From Cricetomys ansorgei (taxonomy: Eukaryota > Chordata > Mammalia > Rodentia > Nesomyidae), in contig JAMJFZ010000107.1 in the NCBI GenBank assembly GCA_026225945.1, forward strand, positions 49,205,001 to 49,269,000: a DNA stretch of 64,000 nucleotides, in the 5' to 3' direction. Both the position numbers and the translations under genes were made by a program. Numbering within the stretch: position 1 is the first letter of the stretch; every line of letters starts with the position of its first letter. The notes under the pieces are model-generated. The model saw only the letters and a list, made by a program, of their open reading frames with translations. It made no database searches and was not told where the DNA came from. Shown one piece after another: positions 58,385-64,000 of this stretch.

Positions 58385-59705
58385 TGATTTTTCACATGAT
58401 TGTCTCACTAGATGCCAAGAAAACTTTTGACAAACTCCAAGGCCCTTTCATGATAAAAGTCTTGGAGAGATTAAGGATATAAGAAACATACCTAAACAAA
58501 ATAAAGGCAATTTACAGCAAGCCCACAGCCAACATCAAATTAAATGGAGAGAAACTCATAACAATCCGACTAAAATCAGGAACAAGACAAGGCTATCTAC
58601 TCTCTCCATACATATTCAATATAGTAATTCAAGTCCTAGCTATAGCAATAAGACAACAGAAGGAGTTCAATGGGATACAATTTGTAGAAGAAGAAGTCAA
58701 AGTATCCTGATTTGCAGATGATATGACAGTATGTATAAGCAACTATAAAATTCTACCAGGGAACTCCTATAGATGATAAACAACTTTAGTGAAGTGGCTG
58801 GATACAAGATCAACTCAAAAAAAAAAAAAAAAATCAGTAGCCTTCTATATATAAATGACAAAAGGACTGAGAAAGAAAACAGGGAAACTACTCCCTTCAC
58901 AATAGTCACGAATAATATAAAATATCTTGGAGTAACACTAACCAAGCAAGAAAAAACTTGCATGACAAAGACTTCAAATCTTTGAAGAAAGAAATTGAAG
59001 ACGATCTCAGAAGATGGAAAGATTTCCCGTGCTCCTGGATTGGTAGGATTAACATAATAAGAATGGGGATTTTTACCAAAAGCAATCTACAGATTCAATA
59101 TAATCCTTCTCAAAAGCCCAATACAATGCTTTACAGACCTTGAAAGGAAAATACTCAATATCATGTGAAAAACCAATATATTTTAGGATAGCTAAAATAA
59201 TCCTGCAAAATAAAAGAACTTCTGGGAGTATAATTATCCCTTATCTCAAGCTGTACTCCAGAGCTATAGTAATAAAAAAATCATATGGTATTGGCATTAA
59301 AAAGAGACACATTGATCAATGGGACCATACTGAAAATGCAGACATAAATTCACACACTTATGAACACCTGATCTTCAATAAAGAAGCCAGAAATATACAA
59401 CGGAAACAAAAAAGAAAGCATTTTTAACAACAGGTGCTGGTCTATTTAGATGTATGCATGGAGAAGAATGCAAATAGATCCATAGTTATTACCCTGCACA
59501 AAACCAAAGTCCAAGTGGATCAAAGACTTTAACCTAAAAACAGATATATTGAACCTGATAGAAGAGAGAGTGGGGAATAGCCCTGAATGCATTGGCACAG
59601 GATTAACTTCCTGAACAAAGCACTGCCAGCTCAGGCACTAAAATCAAGGATTAGTAAATGGGACCTCATGAAACTGAAAATCTTCTCTAAGGCAAGGGAC
59701 AAGGT
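58385..59705 (+). pseudogene. L1 ORF2 fragment (RT palm to near C-terminus), sense
   Basis: Non-LTR retrotransposon ORF2 remnant. The reverse-transcriptase active-site motif Phe-Ala-Asp-Asp is encoded at 58,711-58,722 but is directly preceded by an in-frame TGA (58,708-58,710). Downstream pieces in several frames recall the L1 thumb and linker: Asn-Asn-Phe-Ser-Glu-Val-Ala-Gly-Tyr-Lys-Ile-Asn near 58,773-58,815, Pro-Cys-Ser-Trp-Ile-Gly-Arg-Ile-Asn-Ile near 59,028-59,057, and Leu-Ile-Phe-Asn-Lys-Glu-Ala near 59,368-59,388. A run of 17 A (58,817-58,833) shifts frame. Both the 5' part (endonuclease, RT fingers) and the 3' end (C-terminus, 3'UTR, poly-A) are absent, so it is an internal fragment. 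It is non-functional. Confidence 0.9.
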
Positions 59706-61429
59706 CATTTAATTTTTTAGCATATAGAAATTTGCTTGAAGAAAACAGGCATTTTAGTGGGTGAAAAATGATAGGAATACTTTCTTATTGACAGATCTAG
59801 AACTGAAGTTCAAGCTAAAATGCCCACTGATTAGAAGTACATAGACGATTTTTAAAAGCTAAGAAGTACAAACATAGATATCACATCAACACACTTTAAA
59901 ATTATCAAAGACAGAGAGATGTTGCCCAACCTATTAAAGTTAAAAACTGTCTTCATGAAATAATCAGAATAATGATAATCATTCAGATTAGGATTAGGAT
60001 TAACAACAGTTTGTATCTGAGAACAATATATTTCATAGATATTATTTTTTTCAGATTTAAATAATGTAGTTTTCCCTGGAAAAATTTCCCTGGAATTTTT
60101 TTAAATTTATTTTTGATATAATGATAATATTTAGAAGATCTTAAACAAGACAGAGAATAAATATGATGCAAATTCAAAGACTTGTCGAATATATTAATAA
60201 TGATAATATGTGAGTTGAAAAATAATATCAAAGAAATAGATGAATGAAAATGGCAGGTCAATTAGATTTCAAAGAAAGTCCACTAGGCAAGCATATGCTG
60301 CTTCTTTGAATAAAAAAAAGGCTCCTTTTCCAGGAGCATATTTTAACATGTTAATCAAAAAGTTTCCCCACTCAGTTTCTAAGTATTTTGTATGTTCAGT
60401 AGCAGTCAAATGATTGAGAAGAAAATTTTTGTTATGTACATGAAAAGACTGAAATCCCATGTGCTTGATCTTTTGTGTGTGTATGTGTCAGTATCTATGG
60501 GTGGTATGCATGCATGTACATGTGTTCACATATTTCATATCTTATATCTTGAAATACTTATATAAAAATTTGCATTGATATGTTATTTTTTAAATAGGTA
60601 GATGGAAGTCTGTAAAGAGGTATCTGTGCTTAGGCCATATTTGGTGTATTTTGTATAATAGTACAAATAATCAAATCAAGCATGATTTTGTTTGATTTTT
60701 CTCTCACAGAGCTGTTGTTTGTGAGAACTCATGTTTACTAGCATATGTACCTGTTATTCTTAGTGTCTCAATGGACTTATTTTTAATCTACACTTGAACC
60801 ATTTAATTTTAGCCTTGATATTCATTTTTTGTCATCTGTATTTAAATTGAGGATTTTCAATGATTTTCATTATCAAGTATTTAACCTTTCTTTTACAATT
60901 TAATTAGATTTCTAACCTAAATTCATTATGAATAATAACATTAATAATTCAGACTTACTTTTAATGTTGCAAACCATCTACTCTCCTGTATTCAAATTTG
61001 TATTTTGCTTAAGTTTTATTTTGTTCATCTAAGCCACATTTCCTAATATCACTTTTACATGAATGCTTAATTTATAGATATTATTTCAGAATGAAAATTT
61101 TTGTTAGCAGGCTAACTTGAAAAATAGCATTTCAGTCATCACATTGAGAGTGTGATGAAGAAATTTATCTACTTAGAGATATCCAATGGCATTGAAGATG
61201 ACTGCTGATAAATATATTGTAATTATACAGGCTAAAGACATTTACCTATTGTCATTAATACTATTAAAGATAGAAAACAGCAAAATAAATTGATCAGAAG
61301 GGAAAGAAAAAAGTAAAGGAGAAGAAGGACGAGGGGAAGATGGATGGAAGGGGTAGTCACTAGGGGACATGAACAGGCTTGTTGTTTCTGCCTGTAAACA
61401 AAATAAACATCAGAGATTTCTTGGGTTGA
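59706..61429. other. Unique AT-rich DNA, ~1.7 kb
   Basis: No gene or named repeat. A short TG-rich patch lies at 60,473-60,525 and a purine-rich patch at 61,297-61,355. Confidence 0.4.
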
Positions 61430-62235
61430 GCATCCCTAACATTTCTAGTAGACACAATCTTGTAGCCAATTTCCTCTTTCCCTGATTCTTATAATCTGTC
61501 CACCCTTCTTCCAAGATGTTCCATGAGTCCTTAGATGTTTCAGTTGAGGCTATGCATCCAATGATCACTTGTTATCTGCATTTTTTTCTTTTGTGGTTTT
61601 CTGTAGTGTCATTGTCTGCAGTAAATAGAAGTTTCTTTTTTTCGAGGATGAGAGCTACACATATCTGTGAGCATAAAAATAAATATTCAGAATTCAGTTA
61701 GGAATTATGCTGGTTTAGTCAAATAAATTTAAGTTCTCCTAGAAGACCCATGGTCTCAGTTAGTTGCCTAGGTTTCTAGAACAAGTCAGGATTTTCTTCT
61801 TGTTGAATGGGCCTTTAATCAAGTTAAAGTGCCATTGATGATGGCCAAGATATGTGTAGCAGTACTACACCCTTGGGTTTACTGTGACATGCTGACCCTT
61901 TTTATGGTTCATAAGCAGTGCTGGGTAGAACTGATTCCTGCTTCCTTCCCTTAGAAATGTGCATGACACCTTCTGTTACCATGAAAGTTCATCCTTAGGG
62001 AGAGGTATACCAGGTCAAATCCACCTAAGATCATCCAGGTCCTGTGTTCAAAGTGGATGGTGTCTTCAGCAATAGAAAATAAACTTTCATTCCTGGGAGG
62101 CAACCAATGACAACAATAGGCTTTGAAATCTCTGGAACTCTCCTGACCAACAACCTGAAAGTGGACTTCTCATGCCTGGTTTTGGAATTTTTGTTGAGTA
62201 TTCTATGACTCTTAGAGTGGGAAACTTTCATTACA
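61430..62235 (-). mobile_element. Lx-type L1 3'UTR, inverted 5' part of insertion
   Basis: Antisense L1 3'UTR in order: TTTCTAGTAGACACAATCTT, CTGATTCTTATAATCTGTCC, GTGGTTTTCTGTAGTGTCAT, CACATATCTGTGAGCATAAA, GGAATTATGCTGGTTTAGTC, CCAAGATATGTGTAGCAGTA, CATGAAAGTTCATCCTTAGG and GTGTTCAAAGTGGATGGTGT-CTTCAGCAATAG. Its left end lies just upstream, in element coordinates, of where the adjoining sense piece at 62,385 begins. That is the pattern produced by twin priming. Confidence 0.78.
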
Positions 62236-62370
62236 ATATATATATATATACATATTATATATATATACATATTATATATGTAGTGTATATATATATTATT
62301 GTATATATATTATTGTATATATATATTTTTGTATATATATGTATATATAATATATAGTCTATATATATAG
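62236..62370. repeat. TA-rich dinucleotide tract at L1 inversion junction
   Basis: About 135 bp of TA with CATA, TGTA and TTTTTG interruptions, located exactly between the inverted and sense halves of the L1. Frames rich in Tyr/Ile are artefacts. Confidence 0.93.
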
Positions 62371-62765
62371 TGACATAATAACAATTAAGGGGGAAATCTA
62401 AAGAGATTCCAACCATAGACAAGGAACAACAACAGCTAAGGAATGCTGAGAGCTGGAGAAAGTCTTCCCTCAGAAGATCTCCTGCACCAATTATTCACTT
62501 ATTAACAAGTGATTAGCCTTGAAATCATATATAAACAAGTAACAGCATAGAGACTGAACAGATTGTATTTATATATCTAGAGATAAACTTATTCATGAAT
62601 TTATATGTGCATATATATGTAACAACAATTTTAAAGTAAGACCTTAAGTTAGAGAGAGAGCAAGGGGGATTACATGGGAGAGATCATGGTTGGAACAGAA
62701 AAGGATAAATGATATAGTCATATTTTAATTCCAAAAAGTGAAACAAAAAATTAAATTATAAAAAG
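62371..62765 (+). mobile_element. Lx-type L1 3' end, sense part of the same insertion
   Basis: AACAATTAAGGGGGAAATCT-AAAGAGATTCCAACCATAGA, GAATGCTGAGAGCTGGAGAA, AGTCTTCCCTCAGAAGATCT, GAACAGATTGTATTTATATA, ATATATATGTAACAACAATT, GAGAGAGAGCAAGGGGGATT-ACATGGGAG and an A-rich end match the sense 3' terminal 400 bp of rodent L1. Confidence 0.8.
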
Positions 62766-63690
62766 AATTTAAAAGTGGAAAAAATATTCAGCACAACAGG
62801 TAGCAGCAGAGAAAAGCTTAGATGCAGCAGACAGCAGCAGGCATAACCACTTGGTAAAGAAAAGCTTTTGTTAAAGATGAGCCAATACAAAGATAGACCC
62901 ACAGAGGGCAAGGAAGGGTGATGGGAGCCAAAATCTGGCCTATCTTCGAGGGCTGCTACCCTTAAAGGGTTATTGAGGGGTCTTCCTACTCTGCTTTTAC
63001 CTTAGTTTGAACAAAGACTGGGAGGCTGATAGGTTCACACCTTTAGTGTAAAATCGTATTTACCTGGCCTGATCTTATTGGACCAATCCACTCACAAGGA
63101 GAATAAGGAAGACGAATCCACTAACAAGAGTGTAAAGGAGATGCCAAAAGTTTACCAATTGTATTAGCTATCCACGACCCCTATTTCTATCCGTCTGCCT
63201 ATCAGGGATCTGTCTGCCTCCTACTCCCTGGGAAGGAAGGAAAGAAGAGAAACAAGAGCACAACTGTTTTTGCTAACATAGAGTTTTTTTCCTTCATGCT
63301 TATCTTTATTATTTTCTCTAAGTATTCTTATCTCATCATTTAACTATGCAAAATGAGCCATAACATGCCTATTTATGTACTGGATATACCAGAAGATAGA
63401 ATCCATCTTGCAGAGCAGAATCAACAGAGGAAGTTCCAGTTCTAACTAATCCTACTTAGAATTACTTGAATCCTGATTTATTGAGTATGCTTTGAAAGCC
63501 TTTAATAGGAAAACAGATACAGTACTTGGAAAACATAAAACGCTAAGAAAAACTTGGCTTATTCTCACATACTGTACCTCACAAGAAAGAGATAGCTTAT
63601 GTTTATCTTCATTAAAAATAGGAGGTTTAAAGATGATTAACAATAACTTAGCTTTTTGGTAAACTAGCTTATACTGTCTTTGGATAAGGC
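62766..63690. other. Unassigned segment, moderately GC-rich at 62,880-63,250
   Basis: Not recognised as a gene or known repeat. It contains the palindrome ATTGGACCAAT (63,077-63,087; two opposed CCAAT boxes) and an imperfect 30-bp tandem duplication (AATCCACTCACAAGGAG at 63,085 and AATCCACTAACAAGAGTG at 63,115). LTR-like or promoter-like DNA is possible but unproven. Confidence 0.4.
63085..63144 (+). repeat. Imperfect 30-bp tandem duplication
   Basis: AATCCACTCACAAGGAGAAT and AATCCACTAACAAGAGTGTA start exactly 30 bp apart and continue with AAGGA in both. Confidence 0.75.
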
Positions 63691-63692
63691 CT

Positions 63693-63712
63693 TTGTTGTT
63701 GTTGTTGTTGTT
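63693..63712 (+). repeat. (TTG)n microsatellite
   Basis: About 20 bp of TTG/GTT units. Confidence 0.92.
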
Positions 63713-63761
63713 ATTACTTTGATGTTGTTCCAGAATTAATAACCATTATGACAACTACAAA

Positions 63762-63898
63762 TACAATTTTTTTCTTAGACAAGATCTCACTCCTCCTGGG
63801 TATACTGGAACTCACTATGAAGTCTATGCTGGCCTTAAACCCAACGAGATATGGTTGCCTCCACTTCATGAGAGCTGGGACTGAAGGCTGCATCACTA
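63762..63898 (-). mobile_element. B1 SINE, antisense
   Basis: TTTTTTTCTTAGACAAGATC, CTCACTCCTCCTGGGTATAC-TGGAACTCACTATGAAG, TATGCTGGCCTTAAACCCAA, GTTGCCTCCACTTC and GAGAGCTGGGACTGAAGGCT-GCATCACTACACC follow antisense B1 from A tail to 5' end. It is diverged. The short frames on both strands here are not genes. Confidence 0.85.
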
Positions 63899-64000
63899 CA
63901 CCAAGAAAATGTACACTTTGCCTTTATCAACTCATTTCTCATTAGTCTAGTTTTATTATCCAGAGTTATGTAACAACAACCTCTATAAGTGAATGCAACT
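63899..64000. other. Unique DNA to window end
   Basis: No feature recognised. Confidence 0.35.

Noticed and set aside
62031..62357. Frames across the L1 3'UTR and TA tract
   Set aside because: They combine non-coding L1 UTR with TA repeat translation (Tyr/Ile runs).

Overview
This window is nuclear DNA from a muroid rodent (mouse/rat type). It is AT-rich and carries rodent-specific retroposons: B1, B3 and B4-type SINEs, ID/tRNA-like SINEs, and Lx-like LINE-1 with characteristic 3'UTR text. Older mammal-wide repeats (MIR, L2, L1M) lie between them, with many long microsatellites. I cannot settle mouse versus rat. All interspersed copies look old; no young L1, B2 or endogenous retrovirus is evident. 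Repeat family names come from memory of consensus sequences, without alignment, so class and strand are firmer than subfamily.

I find no protein-coding gene, exon set, functional RNA gene or convincing processed pseudogene. Every longer open frame is either a simple-repeat translation, a piece of decayed L1 ORF2, or the length expected by chance. The window reads as a gene desert or the inside of a very large intron. No bacterial-style system (operon, CRISPR, phage) is present.

Layout. 1-8.5 kb: a GGAA/GAAA purine tract, a CTCF-like motif, a pair of nearly identical inverted B4-type SINEs 1.8 kb apart, a degenerate rodent repeat and an antisense L1 3' end ending in (TG)n. 8.5-16.6 kb: a B4 SINE, two L1 3' ends facing opposite ways, a B3 SINE grown into a 280-bp alternating purine/pyrimidine tract, a duplicated CA minisatellite, an L2 3' end and a B1. 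17.9-22.5 kb: the largest element, an antisense Lx-type L1 with 3'UTR, most of ORF2 and a monomer-like 5'UTR, but no ORF1. 22.5-31 kb: AT-rich unique DNA with ID, B3, MIR and possible MaLR fragments and several pyrimidine microsatellites. 31-33 kb: antisense L1M. 33-42 kb: mostly unique, with B4 copies, a 279-bp uninterrupted pyrimidine tract and a degenerate rodent repeat. 42.2-44.1 kb: sense L1M. 44.1-50.3 kb: a repeat-poor block. 50.3-58.3 kb: B3, ID-like, L1M and MIR fragments plus an unusual degenerate pentamer array. 58.4-59.7 kb: an L1 ORF2 fragment lacking both ends. 61.4-62.8 kb: an L1 3' end with a 5' inversion typical of twin priming. 63-64 kb: an unclassified segment and an antisense B1.

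The points most worth a second look are the inverted SINE pair, the pentamer array, the two L1 inversions, the tandem duplication inside the large L1, the 279-bp mirror-prone pyrimidine tract, and a few non-repeat segments with clustered transcription-factor-like motifs (about 3.22, 9.6-9.8 and 23.5-23.7 kb). I see no evidence for a previously undescribed biological system.
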